From Anaerolineae bacterium (lineage in GTDB: Bacteria; Chloroflexota; Anaerolineae; Aggregatilineales; Phototrophicaceae): a stretch of 50,823 bases of DNA. Each line of letters opens with the position of its first letter. Within the stretch, counting starts at the first letter, position 1. Where the stretch lies: assembly GCA_026645945.1 (NCBI GenBank), contig JAPKMO010000020.1, forward strand, positions 1 to 50,823, written 5' to 3'. A program made the translations under genes and the position numbers. This document shows positions 16,527 through 24,438 of this stretch, in pieces. The notes beneath the pieces are model-generated. The model saw only the letters and a program-made list of their open reading frames with translations. It was not told the DNA's origin and made no database searches.

Positions 16527-16555
16527 ATTATAGCCGGGAACAAACCCGATGCCAT
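16527..16555 (-). promoter_or_regulatory. Candidate promoter of the ubiD gene cluster
   Basis: On the minus strand ATGGCA (16555-16550) and TATAAT (16532-16527) are 17 bp apart, about 40 bp before the ubiD start. Confidence 0.5.
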
Positions 16556-16630
16556 GAGAATCGGGTGAGTCTGCATTTTAACATATTCGCCAGTCAGAGC
16601 GAGGGCGGCACGCTGTCCCGGCGCGCCCTC

Positions 16631-17782
16631 CTATTTGCAGATCGTGCGCGGGCCGTAAGCCGGGATTTCAAAACCGGGCGGCAGCGGGATGGCGATTTCG
16701 GCTGGTTTATCAAAATGCGTGTAAAAGTGGTATTTCTCCAACACCTGCTGGCCGCGCACGCTGCGCACATAAGTCAGGAATTCCCGCGCCAGTTCCGCCA
16801 CCTGCGGGTTGATGTTTCCGCCGCCCAGTACGTACAGGTACAGCGGGCGGATGAGCTGCACCGGATACTCGTCCAGGTCAATTTCCTGTGTCAGCGGGTT
16901 AATTGGTGCTTCGTCGCCCTGCAAAATTGGGATGACGCGGAGATACTGCGGTGGCTGTGTGCGCATCCAGGCGGAACTGACCCAGTACAGCGACCCTGGC
17001 GTACTGAGGGTTAAATCCAGGCAGGTGTCGTTGGATGGACACGAAATGTAGTTCGCGTTCGGCGGAAAGTATTGATTATCATTCGGGTCAGGGTCGGCAT
17101 ACCGGGCGACGTTGATGAGGACAAATTCGGTCGTGCCGCTGCCGGGGCGTGCCAGCAGATAAATCGGTCGGGACTGATCGGTGCGGCGGCTGCCCGGCAG
17201 TTCGCCCCAGTCCCGAATGCTGCCGACCAGGATATTATCTAGGTCGCGGATATTGATAGTCGAAAGCGTGTTCTCAATATCGGTGACGAACGCGACCACA
17301 TCATAGCCGATTTCGGCGGCGCACTGCACCTGGACGCCCGCGCCGGTGAGATGGTTATACTGTACGTCCGTCATCGGCTCGGACATCGCCAGCACATGAA
17401 CGCACTCGCCGCGCGCGGCCATCTCCACGCCGCGCACCGAGCCTACTCCTTCGATTCGCACGCTGACGTTTTTCAGTTCCTCGAAGGCGGTTTCCCAGTC
17501 GGCGGCCATGTTAATGCCTTCGCCCAGGACGGTATTGCTGCCCGCGATGCACAGTTCGATAGGCGGGTTCAGCCAGTCCTGGATGGTTTCGGTCGCGCCG
17601 ATGATGTCGGCGATATTTGCGCCCACGCCCAGCAGCGACCCGGCCAGGGTGCCGATGAACACCAGAAACGGCGTGCTGAACAGGCAGCCGCGCCGGCGTT
17701 CGGCGCGTGGTTTTTCCGGCGGCGCCGGTCGGGGCGCGCGGGACGGGCGAGGCGATCCAGTGGAGTAACTTTCCTGTGGCAT
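16631..17782 (-). CDS. Membrane-anchored PstS-like substrate-binding domain protein
   Basis: A 383-residue protein. Residues 1-33 are Pro/Arg-rich and probably cytoplasmic, a membrane helix follows (TPFLVFIGTLAGSLLGVGAN), and the remainder looks like a PstS-type periplasmic-binding domain: LCIAGSNTVLGEGINMAADW, the ligand-loop-like RPIYLLARPGSGTTEFVL, and C-terminal RPLYLYVLGGGNINPQVAEL. There is no cleavable signal peptide, so the domain would stay tethered. No phosphate transporter genes are nearby. Ligand and partner are unknown. A promoter (TTGAAA-16-TATAAC) is at 17810-17837. Confidence 0.75.
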   Translation of the reverse strand: MPQESYSTGSPRPSRAPRPAPPEKPRAERRRGCLFSTPFLVFIGTLAGSLLGVGANIADIIGATETIQDWLNPPIELCIAGSNTVLGEGINMAADWETAFEELKNVSVRIEGVGSVRGVEMAARGECVHVLAMSEPMTDVQYNHLTGAGVQVQCAAEIGYDVVAFVTDIENTLSTINIRDLDNILVGSIRDWGELPGSRRTDQSRPIYLLARPGSGTTEFVLINVARYADPDPNDNQYFPPNANYISCPSNDTCLDLTLSTPGSLYWVSSAWMRTQPPQYLRVIPILQGDEAPINPLTQEIDLDEYPVQLIRPLYLYVLGGGNINPQVAELAREFLTYVRSVRGQQVLEKYHFYTHFDKPAEIAIPLPPGFEIPAYGPRTICK

Positions 17783-17809
17783 TTTATCATGTCCCTTGCA
17801 TGAGAGGCT

Positions 17810-17837
17810 GTTATAATTCGATCTTAAACCCTTTCAA
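17810..17837 (-). promoter_or_regulatory. Candidate promoter of the PstS-like gene
   Basis: On the minus strand TTGAAA (17837-17832), 16-bp spacer, TATAAC (17815-17810), 28 bp before the start at 17782. Confidence 0.5.
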
Positions 17838-17838
17838 T

Positions 17839-17855
17839 CCTTAACATGTTTAAGG
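17839..17855. promoter_or_regulatory. Inverted repeat in the divergent promoter region
   Basis: CCTTAA (17839-17844), CATGT, TTAAGG (17850-17855): a 6-bp inverted repeat between the divergent PstS-like and SDR genes, just upstream of the -35 on the minus strand. It could be an operator; the binding protein is unknown. Confidence 0.3.
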
Positions 17856-17897
17856 GGCTGTTATATCTTCGCAGAATAAACGAAAGTTGAGGTGTTC

Positions 17898-18650
17898 ATG
17901 TTCTCCGTCAATCTGGCCGGGCGTGTGGCGCTGATAACCGGCGCGGGGCGCGGCATCGGCAAGGCCATCGCCCAGGGTTTTGCCGACAGCGGGGCGCGTG
18001 TGGCCGTCAATGATATAGATGCGGTGGCAGCGGCGCTGGCCGCTGGGACACTGCCGGGCGAGGCCAATGCTTACCCGGCGGACGTGTCCGACCCGACCGC
18101 CGTGCAGCAGATGGTCGAGCAGGTGGTGGCCGATTTTGGGCGGCTGGATTTTCTGGTTAACAACGCCGGCATCGAGCCGAAAGTTTCTATCCTGGAGATG
18201 GCCGTCAAGGACTGGCAGCGCACACTAGACGTGAACCTGAGCGCGATTTTTTACGCCAGCCAGGCCGCCGGACGGGTGATGCGCGCGGCAGGCGAAGGCG
18301 TCATCGTCAACATTGGCTCAATCGCCGGGCATAATATCCCACTCAAAGACCGCGCGGCGTATGTCGCCAGCAAAGCCGGGCTGGTGGGCTTCACGCGGGA
18401 ATGCGCGCGGGAGTTCGCCGCTTACGGCATCCGCGTCAACGCCGTCTGCCCCGGCGTAATCGAAACCGAAATGACCGCCCATTCCCGCGCCAACCCGGAG
18501 CAGATGGCAAAATGGCTGGCGGACATCCCCATGCAGCGCCTCGGCCTGCCGGACGAAGTGGTCGGCCTGGTGCTGTTCCTGTGCTCGGACGCGGCACGCT
18601 ACCTGACCGGGCAGGCCATCAACGTAGACGGCGGCAAGGTGATGTTATGA
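17898..18650 (+). CDS. Short-chain dehydrogenase/reductase (SDR)
   Basis: A 250-residue classical SDR, NAD(P)-dependent oxidoreductase. Motifs: cofactor loop ALITGAGRGIGKAIAQGF, LDFLVNNAGIEPK (NNAG), catalytic Ser in VIVNIGSIAGHNI, YVASK catalytic pair and VCPGVIETEM. The C-terminus YLTGQAINVDGGKVML is typical of 3-oxoacyl-ACP reductase-like members. The substrate is unknown. ATG 17898 with TTGAGG just upstream is preferred to GTG 17892. Its stop overlaps the start of the next gene (ATGA), so the two are translationally coupled. Confidence 0.92.
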   Translation: MFSVNLAGRVALITGAGRGIGKAIAQGFADSGARVAVNDIDAVAAALAAGTLPGEANAYPADVSDPTAVQQMVEQVVADFGRLDFLVNNAGIEPKVSILEMAVKDWQRTLDVNLSAIFYASQAAGRVMRAAGEGVIVNIGSIAGHNIPLKDRAAYVASKAGLVGFTRECAREFAAYGIRVNAVCPGVIETEMTAHSRANPEQMAKWLADIPMQRLGLPDEVVGLVLFLCSDAARYLTGQAINVDGGKVML

Positions 18651-19411
18651 GCCGTGAGCAGCAGTTATTGGCGCGGCTGGACGCCATCGGTCATTCGCTG
18701 CAAAAGACCGGCTGCGCCCTGGCGCTGCTGAGCCTGGGTTCGGTGGGGATAGAACGCGACCGCCTGGACGCCTACAGCGACCTGGACTTTTTCGCCATCG
18801 TCCGCCCCGGCCACAAGCCGGCTTTCCTGCGCGATCTGGGCTGGCTGCACTCGATCAACCCGATAGCTTATGTTTTCCAGAACACGGACGACGGCTGTAA
18901 ACTGCTGTTTGAGGACGGCATCTTCTGCGAGTTTGCGGTCTTCGAGCCGGACGAACTGGCGCGCGTCCCGTTTGCTGCCGGGCATCTGGTGTGGAAGTCG
19001 CCGGACTTTGATGAAACGCTGACCGTCCCGGCTCCCCGCCTGCCGGAGTTGCATCCGGTTGAATGGCTGGTGGGGGAGGCGCTCACCAATCTGTATGTGG
19101 GTCTGTGCCGCTACCATCGAGGCGAAAAACTGTCAGCGGCGCGTTTCATCCAGGGTTATGCCGTTGACCGGATCGTTGATCTTTCGGCGCGTATCGAGGC
19201 CGAGCAGCCCGCCTACCGTGACCTTTTTACGGCGGAGCGGCGTTACGAGTGGCGCTTCCCCGGCATCGCCGCCCGGCTGCCGGAATTCATCCAGGGTTAT
19301 GCAAACAGTGTCGAATCGGCGCAGGCGATTCTGGCCTTTCTGGACGCGCACTTCGATGTGAACCCGGCCATTAAGCAGGCCATCCTGGTCTTGTGCGAAT
19401 CGCAAACTTAA
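18647..19411 (+). CDS. Nucleotidyltransferase-fold protein (aminoglycoside adenylyltransferase-like)
   Basis: A 254-residue protein. Residues 25-55 carry the nucleotidyltransferase signature LSLGSVGIERDRLDAYSDLD followed by FFAIV: the GS and DxD acidic pair of the Pol-beta superfamily. The C-terminal half (EWLVGEALTNLYVGLCRYHR, AVDRIVDLSARIE) is helical as in aminoglycoside adenylyltransferases such as AadE/LinB types. The substrate is not known and drug resistance should not be assumed. The start ATG at 18647 overlaps the SDR stop by 4 nt. The methyltransferase gene follows 22 nt later. Confidence 0.8.
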   Translation: MSREQQLLARLDAIGHSLQKTGCALALLSLGSVGIERDRLDAYSDLDFFAIVRPGHKPAFLRDLGWLHSINPIAYVFQNTDDGCKLLFEDGIFCEFAVFEPDELARVPFAAGHLVWKSPDFDETLTVPAPRLPELHPVEWLVGEALTNLYVGLCRYHRGEKLSAARFIQGYAVDRIVDLSARIEAEQPAYRDLFTAERRYEWRFPGIAARLPEFIQGYANSVESAQAILAFLDAHFDVNPAIKQAILVLCESQT

Positions 19412-19433
19412 TTTTATCAGAAAGGGAATCACC

Positions 19434-20177
19434 GTGTCGCTCGAATTTCATGAAATCGCCGAGGGTAATCACCGCATTCTCAACCCGTTTACCGAGGATA
19501 AACTGATGCTGCTGGGCGAACTGTGCCATCTGCGCCCTGGCCTGTCGCAGCTTGATCTGGCCTGTGGCAAAGGCGAGATGTTATGTCGCTGGGCGGAACG
19601 CTGGAGTATCACCGGCGTGGGCGTGGACATCAGCCAGGTGTTTCTGGAGGCTGCCCGCCGCCGCGCCCACGAATTAAACGTTGAAGATAAGCTGAACTTC
19701 GTCGAAGGCGACGCCGGCAAATACCCGCAGGAGTACCACGAGTTCGACATCGTAAGCTGCATCGGCGCGACCTGGATCGGCAGCGGGCTGGCCGGCACGC
19801 TGGAATTGATGAAACCGGCGCTCAAAAGCCGCGACAGCCTGCTGCTGGTGGGCGAGCCGTACTGGATTGATCCGCCGCCCCCAGAGGCGTATGCCGCCCT
19901 GGGCGTGGGCGAAGACGATTACACCACGCTGGCCGGCACGCTGGAGCGTATCCGGTCGGCGGGGCTGGAACTGCTGGAGATGGTGCTGGCGAACCCGGAT
20001 ACCTGGGATCGTTACGAGGCTTCCCACTGGATGACGCTTTCGGACTTCCTGCGCCAGAACCCCGATTATGCCAGGGCCGCCGAACTGCGCGACTGGTTCG
20101 ATAAAAATCGGCGCGCATACCTGCAATACGGGCGGCGCTATTTCGGCTGGGGTGTATTCGTGCTGCGCCCAGCATGA
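19434..20177 (+). CDS. Class I SAM-dependent methyltransferase
   Basis: A 247-residue methyltransferase. Motif I is LSQLDLACGKGEMLCRWAER, motif II region GVGVDISQVFLEAARRRA, and motif IV FDIVSCIGATWIG. The C-terminal part (WMTLSDFLRQNPDYARAAEL, YLQYGRRYFGWGVFVLR) resembles UbiE/COQ5-like proteins of unknown substrate. GTG start at 19434 with AAAGGGA upstream. It is the last gene of an apparent three-gene operon with SDR and nucleotidyltransferase. A hairpin at 20185-20206 follows. Confidence 0.85.
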   Translation: MSLEFHEIAEGNHRILNPFTEDKLMLLGELCHLRPGLSQLDLACGKGEMLCRWAERWSITGVGVDISQVFLEAARRRAHELNVEDKLNFVEGDAGKYPQEYHEFDIVSCIGATWIGSGLAGTLELMKPALKSRDSLLLVGEPYWIDPPPPEAYAALGVGEDDYTTLAGTLERIRSAGLELLEMVLANPDTWDRYEASHWMTLSDFLRQNPDYARAAELRDWFDKNRRAYLQYGRRYFGWGVFVLRPA

Positions 20178-20184
20178 AGTTGTA

Positions 20185-20206
20185 GGGGCGCAAGGCTCTG
20201 CGCCCC
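20185..20206. terminator. Hairpin between convergent methyltransferase and aminopeptidase genes
   Basis: Perfect 8-bp stem GGGGCGCA (20185-20192) / TGCGCCCC (20199-20206) with AGGCTC loop. There is no T-tract, so it may be a repeated palindrome serving as a transcript end rather than a classical terminator. The hairpin at 24224-24245 looks related. Confidence 0.45.
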
Positions 20207-20238
20207 ATGTACATACGGAAATTTTGTCGAGGCGACTG

Positions 20239-21741
20239 TCAGCCGGACGCCCAGCGCCGGACAAAATCGGCCAGCAGGCGGACGCCGTAGCCGGTTGCGC
20301 CTTTTGGCACGTAAGGGCAGTCGCCTACCGTCAGCATCATGCCGGCCATATCAATGTGCGCCCAAGCCGGGTAATCCACAAAATGTTTGAGGAAGGTGGC
20401 CGACGACCCCACGCCGCCCTTGCGCCCGCCGCTGTTTTTGATGTCCGCCGTGTCGGATTCGATGGTTTTTTCGTAATCGGGGAACAGGGGCAGCGGCCAC
20501 AATTTTTCGGCGGCGAAGTCCGCCGCCTGCATCAGCGTATCCCGCAGGCGGTCATCGGTGGCGAACAGTCCCGCCGCCACGCCTTCGCCCAGGGCGACCA
20601 CACACGCGCCGGTCAGGGTGGCGATGTCCACCACCGCCGAGGGTTTGTAACGCCCAGCGTACACCAGCGCATCGGCCAGCAGCAGCCGCCCTTCCGCATC
20701 CGTACTGATAATTTCGATGGTGACGCCGTTGCTGGCGGTTAACACATCCTGCGGGCGATAGGCACGCCCGTTAATCATGTTATCCGCCGCCGGGATGAGG
20801 CCGACCACACGCAGCGGGATTTTCAGCCCGGCAATCGCGCCCATCGCGCCGATCACCGCCGCCCCGCCGGACATATCGCCCTTCATGGTTGCCATGCCCT
20901 CGGCGGTTTTGATGGAATAACCGCCGGTGTCGAAGGTCACGCCCTTGCCGACCAGCACCACCGTATCCAGATCGTCGCGCCCGGCATTATGTTCCAGGAT
21001 GATAAAACGCGGCGGCGTCTCGCTGCCCTGGGCCACGCCCAGCAGCGCGCCCATCTTCAGCGTTTCCATCTGCGTTTTTTCCAGCACTTCGATTTTCAGC
21101 CCGACTGTCTGCGCCAGGTCGGCGGCTACTTTCGCCATATAGGCCGGCGTGCAGACGTTAGGCGGCAGGTTCGCCAGATCGCGCGCGACCTGCACCCCGG
21201 CGGCGACGGCCATGCCGGCCTGGATGCCCTCGGCGGCGCGGGTGTCGTGTTCGTCAAAAATCACCAGGTCAAGCCGCTGCGGCAGGGCTTCCGGCCTGGC
21301 GGCGGTCTTCTGGCCGTGATAGCGGTACAGCGCCAGCAGGCTGCCTTCGGTGATGGCCTGCGCCGCATCCTGAATATCGAGTCCACCCGCGCCCGTCCCA
21401 TGCAGGACGGTGGCGGCATGTTTCACCTTCAGGTCGCGCGCTTTGAGGATGGCCTGCGCGGCTGCTCGCCGCACGCCGTCCAGCGTCAGTTTGTCCTGCG
21501 CGCCTAAGCCGACCAGAATGACCCGTTTGGCGGGGATGTCGCCCATCGGGTAGAGGACGGCCACCTGCCCGGCCTGGCCGGTGAAGTCGCCGCCGGCGAT
21601 CAGGCTGCTGATCGCGCCGCCCAGGGCTTTGTCTACGGTGCCGGTCGCGCCGCCGGGTTCGGTTATGCCTTCAAACAGATTCAGAATAATCGCGTCGGCG
21701 GCCAGCGATTCCAGCCTGCCCACAACGGCTTGAATGTCCAT
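20239..21741 (-). CDS. pepA: Leucyl aminopeptidase (M17)
   Basis: A 500-residue cytosolic M17 metallo-aminopeptidase. The catalytic domain shows VVLVGKGVTFDTGGYSIKTA, GMATMKGDMSGGAAVIGAMG (metal-binding K and D) and the signature ISTDAEGRLLLADALVYAG, where the usual NTDAEGRL has Ser in place of Asn. The N-terminal domain begins MDIQAVVGRLESLAADAIIL. The frame is open far upstream to 21936, but ATG 21741 was chosen because homology begins there. It probably recycles peptides; M17 members can also bind DNA, which cannot be judged here. Confidence 0.93.
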   Translation of the reverse strand: MDIQAVVGRLESLAADAIILNLFEGITEPGGATGTVDKALGGAISSLIAGGDFTGQAGQVAVLYPMGDIPAKRVILVGLGAQDKLTLDGVRRAAAQAILKARDLKVKHAATVLHGTGAGGLDIQDAAQAITEGSLLALYRYHGQKTAARPEALPQRLDLVIFDEHDTRAAEGIQAGMAVAAGVQVARDLANLPPNVCTPAYMAKVAADLAQTVGLKIEVLEKTQMETLKMGALLGVAQGSETPPRFIILEHNAGRDDLDTVVLVGKGVTFDTGGYSIKTAEGMATMKGDMSGGAAVIGAMGAIAGLKIPLRVVGLIPAADNMINGRAYRPQDVLTASNGVTIEIISTDAEGRLLLADALVYAGRYKPSAVVDIATLTGACVVALGEGVAAGLFATDDRLRDTLMQAADFAAEKLWPLPLFPDYEKTIESDTADIKNSGGRKGGVGSSATFLKHFVDYPAWAHIDMAGMMLTVGDCPYVPKGATGYGVRLLADFVRRWASG

Positions 21742-21851
21742 GTGATTATGCCTCGCCTGGAAATGAAAAAATCCGCCGCCAGCATAACGCAAAAACCGGA
21801 AAGTGGAAACCACCGCGCTTGTTTCTGCCTCACCGGATGTTCGTCTTGCCT

Positions 21852-22160
21852 TCATCCACCATCTTCGCGCAGGTAGAGGTACAGTGGCAGCGCCAGCGAC
21901 AGCCCGACCGCGAAACACGCCGGCAGCACCAGCCACCAGCGTTTGAGACCGTGCTGTTTCGCGTCGGTGTACGACCAGACGAGAAAGACGACGATGGAAA
22001 TCAGCACGTCCGCCGAAAAACCGCCTGCCGCGCCGTTAACGAACAGGCTGCTCACAAATGACGGAATGTTTATACCCTCGGCGCTGAAGAAACCAGCGAA
22101 AAATAACCAGGGAACAACCGTGCCGACGACGGCGGCCAGCAGGTAAAAACGTTTCAGCAT
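21852..22160 (-). CDS. DUF2834 membrane protein
   Basis: A 102-residue protein with three predicted membrane helices: FYLLAAVVGTVVPWLFFAGF, DVLISIVVFLVWSYTDAKQH and WWLVLPACFAVGLSLALPLY, ending LYLREDG. The pattern, including the final PLYLYLRE, fits DUF2834. Function unknown. ATG 22160 is chosen because homology begins MLKRFYLLA; the frame continues to 22238 without a good start. Confidence 0.75.
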   Translation of the reverse strand: MLKRFYLLAAVVGTVVPWLFFAGFFSAEGINIPSFVSSLFVNGAAGGFSADVLISIVVFLVWSYTDAKQHGLKRWWLVLPACFAVGLSLALPLYLYLREDGG

Positions 22161-22231
22161 AAGCGTGTTTTGCCTTTCGGGAAAGCCGTTGTGAGTCAGC
22201 GTCACTCTTAACGTAGGCGCTTTGCGCGCCG

Positions 22232-22261
22232 CTGTCAAGCGTTCCCCTACCGGGTTATAAT
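22232..22261 (+). promoter_or_regulatory. Candidate promoter of the M23-glycosidase gene
   Basis: CTGTCA (22232-22237), 18-bp spacer, TATAAT (22256-22261), about 40 bp before the ATG at 22301. Confidence 0.5.
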
Positions 22262-22300
22262 AGCCCGTTCAACCGGCTCTTGCCCCTGGAGGATGTGCTG

Positions 22301-24190
22301 ATGGCTCAACCGATTTCCCACGCGCTGGTTCTGCCGGATAAAGACTTCCTGGTGTGGCTGCGCGCCACCGATCTGTATACCAAAAAGTTCGAGCGGGTGG
22401 CCGTTGTTCGCGCCCCAACCGGCAACGACCTGAACCGCTTCCGGGACGTGAGCGCCGTTCAGACGCCCGGCGTGTGGGTGCGGGACGACGCCCTAGCGCA
22501 CATCCGGCGCATCTACCCGATGGTGGTGCGCGTGGACGTGATTCGCGCCAATGCCCCGGCAGACCTGGCCGCCATCCTTCAGCAGCGCATAGACCGGAAC
22601 GACCGCTACGGCGAAAGCTGGAATGACGGCCACCTGCACGACCGCTTCACGCTGGAATGGCCGTCGGACGCGCGCCCGGCGCGCATCGTGCGCCCATTTG
22701 ACGACCAACCGCCCGGCGGGCGCAAACACGAGGGTATAGACCTTTACGCGCCGGAAGGCACAACCGTGCGGGCCGCCGCGCCCGGCGTGGTGGCGACCGT
22801 CGTCCGCCAGCCGACGGCCCTCGGTTACGGCCAGTACGTGCAGATCGCCAGCACCCTCAGCGGCGAAAGTTACCTCGTCACCTATGGGCTGCTGCGGGAC
22901 ATCACCGTGAACATGGGGCAGACGGTGAGCGTCGGGGATGTGCTGGGCCGGTCAAGCCAGGATCAGATGAAAATCGTGGTGCAGCAGCCCGGCAAAGGGC
23001 TGTCCGGTTATCCGCTGCCGGACGTAGTAGACCCCACCATGATGATCTACTGGCAGGGACTCCGGCTGAAGACGACCGCCAGCAGCCTACGTATCCGCGA
23101 GCGCGCGGGGGCGGCCTACCGCATCCTGGGCCAGTTCAGCTCGTCCGAACGCGCCGAACCGCTCGAACCGCATGGGCGCACGCTGCTTAAGGTCGGCGTG
23201 GCCGGGCAGTGGATTAAGCTGCGCTCTCCGCAGGGTGTTGAGGGGTTTTCGGCTGCCGAATACCTGATCGCCGACGAGACAGACGGCGCGCGCGCGGCCA
23301 ACATGACCGGCATTAACCTAGATTTGCTGCACCCGCTCGGCAAACCCGCCCCGGCGCGGATGAAGGGTGCGGGATGGGTGCGCTTCCCCTATAACGTTTC
23401 GATGGGGCGCGGCTCAACCGACCTGAACGCAGCTTATAACCTGTACGCGCCGTACATCGAACGCTGCCAGCAGGCCGGATTGAAGATTATTCTAGTCTTT
23501 TCGCACCAGACTTACGGCGAGGGCGCGGGATATGTCTGGCCGCAGATGACCACCCCCCAGTGGCGCGATCTGACCGGCAAGTACGCCAATATCGTCCGGC
23601 AGATCGCGGCGCGTTTTGCCGGGCGTGGGCTGGTTTACCAGATATGGAACGAGCAGGATACGCCGAAAGAGGTCGCCAACGCGGCGGTGTCCATGCCCGC
23701 CGGCGACTACGGCTACCTGCTGGGCGAGGCAGTAAAAGCCATTCGCAGTGCGGACGCGCGCGCGACCATCATCACCGGCGGGCATATCGGCGGGCCGGGT
23801 AATGGGCCGGCTTATGCTCGCGCGGCGCTGGCGGCTACCGGCGCGCAGCCAGACGGCGTGGCCTGCCACTCTTACGGGCGCGGGCCGGTCGGGTCGAAGT
23901 ACAGCCCGTTCGGGGCGATTGACGATGACGTGGACGCCTACGGCAAAATTATCCCCGGCGCGCCGGTGTGGATTACCGAATGGGGCGTGCTTGACCGCCC
24001 GAACGACCCGGTGGGCGACGTGGCGACCTACGCCGCCGGATTTATAGACCGGCTGAAGCGGTTGTATTCCGGCAAAGTGGCGGCGGCGGCCTGGTATGCC
24101 TGGGCGGACGGGATGCACAACGGCTACGGCCTGGTTGACCAGGGCGACCGGCCTAAAGAACCGCTCTACAGCCGCTTCCTGGGAGCGTGA
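22301..24190 (+). CDS. M23-like, SH3 and glycoside hydrolase fusion protein
   Basis: A 629-residue protein in three parts. Around residues 135-245 is an M23/LytM-like domain (RKHEGIDLYAPEGTTVRAAA): the HxxxD pair is kept, but the two later histidines are lost (TYGLL for YxHL, DQMKIVV for HLHFE), so it is probably not an active peptidase. Residues 260-320 resemble a bacterial SH3 domain (LRIRERAGAAYRILGQF). Residues 340-629 form a clan-A-type glycosidase barrel with acid/base VYQIWNEQDTP and nucleophile PVWITEWGVLDR. No signal peptide is visible. GGAGG lies 8 nt before ATG 22301. Carbohydrate target unknown. Confidence 0.8.
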   Translation: MAQPISHALVLPDKDFLVWLRATDLYTKKFERVAVVRAPTGNDLNRFRDVSAVQTPGVWVRDDALAHIRRIYPMVVRVDVIRANAPADLAAILQQRIDRNDRYGESWNDGHLHDRFTLEWPSDARPARIVRPFDDQPPGGRKHEGIDLYAPEGTTVRAAAPGVVATVVRQPTALGYGQYVQIASTLSGESYLVTYGLLRDITVNMGQTVSVGDVLGRSSQDQMKIVVQQPGKGLSGYPLPDVVDPTMMIYWQGLRLKTTASSLRIRERAGAAYRILGQFSSSERAEPLEPHGRTLLKVGVAGQWIKLRSPQGVEGFSAAEYLIADETDGARAANMTGINLDLLHPLGKPAPARMKGAGWVRFPYNVSMGRGSTDLNAAYNLYAPYIERCQQAGLKIILVFSHQTYGEGAGYVWPQMTTPQWRDLTGKYANIVRQIAARFAGRGLVYQIWNEQDTPKEVANAAVSMPAGDYGYLLGEAVKAIRSADARATIITGGHIGGPGNGPAYARAALAATGAQPDGVACHSYGRGPVGSKYSPFGAIDDDVDAYGKIIPGAPVWITEWGVLDRPNDPVGDVATYAAGFIDRLKRLYSGKVAAAAWYAWADGMHNGYGLVDQGDRPKEPLYSRFLGA

Positions 24191-24223
24191 AAATCGCTTT
24201 TGGTACAGCGGGGAAAATGCGAT

Positions 24224-24245
24224 GGGGCGGCGCGGCTGCCGCCCC
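24224..24245. terminator. Hairpin after the glycosidase fusion gene
   Basis: Perfect 8-bp stem GGGGCGGC (24224-24231) / GCCGCCCC (24238-24245) with a 6-nt loop, 33 bp after the stop. No T-tract. Similar in style to the hairpin at 20185. Confidence 0.4.
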
Positions 24246-24262
24246 TATGTGCCATCAGTACA

Positions 24263-24430
24263 GTACCTCAACAAGATGAGAATGCCTGCCTCCAACAGTG
24301 GGCTTAAGCCCCCTGTCTGGTTAAGCCCCCTGTCTGCTCAAGCCCCCTGTCTGCTCAAGCCCCCTGTCTGCTCAAGCCGCCTGTCTGCTTAAGCCCGCTG
24401 CCAGTATGCAGATTAAGCTGGTTCATGTAC
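24263..24430 (+). repeat. GTAC-ended palindromic element with 17-bp tandem expansion
   Basis: Non-coding element with inverted ends GTACCTCAAC (24263) and GTTCATGTAC (ending 24430). Inside, six tandem 17-bp units run from 24304 to 24405 with the form TTAAGCCCCCTGTCTGG, varying by one to a few bases. The flanks match the elements at 34675 and 38621 (for example AAGATGAGAATGCCTGCC). It fills most of the gap between the glycosidase and epimerase genes. Confidence 0.8.
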
Positions 24431-24438
24431 TACGTGTA

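Noticed and set aside
20185-20206. The GGGGCGCA/TGCGCCCC hairpin as a riboswitch
   Set aside because: It lies between convergent genes, is a simple short hairpin, and similar ones occur at another gene end.
21742-21936. N-terminal extension of the leucyl aminopeptidase
   Set aside because: It overlaps the DUF2834 gene and looks unlike protein; the M17 domain starts at 21741.
24304-24405. The six 17-bp units as a CRISPR array
   Set aside because: Units are directly adjacent with no spacers, too short, and lie inside a palindromic element; no cas genes in the window.
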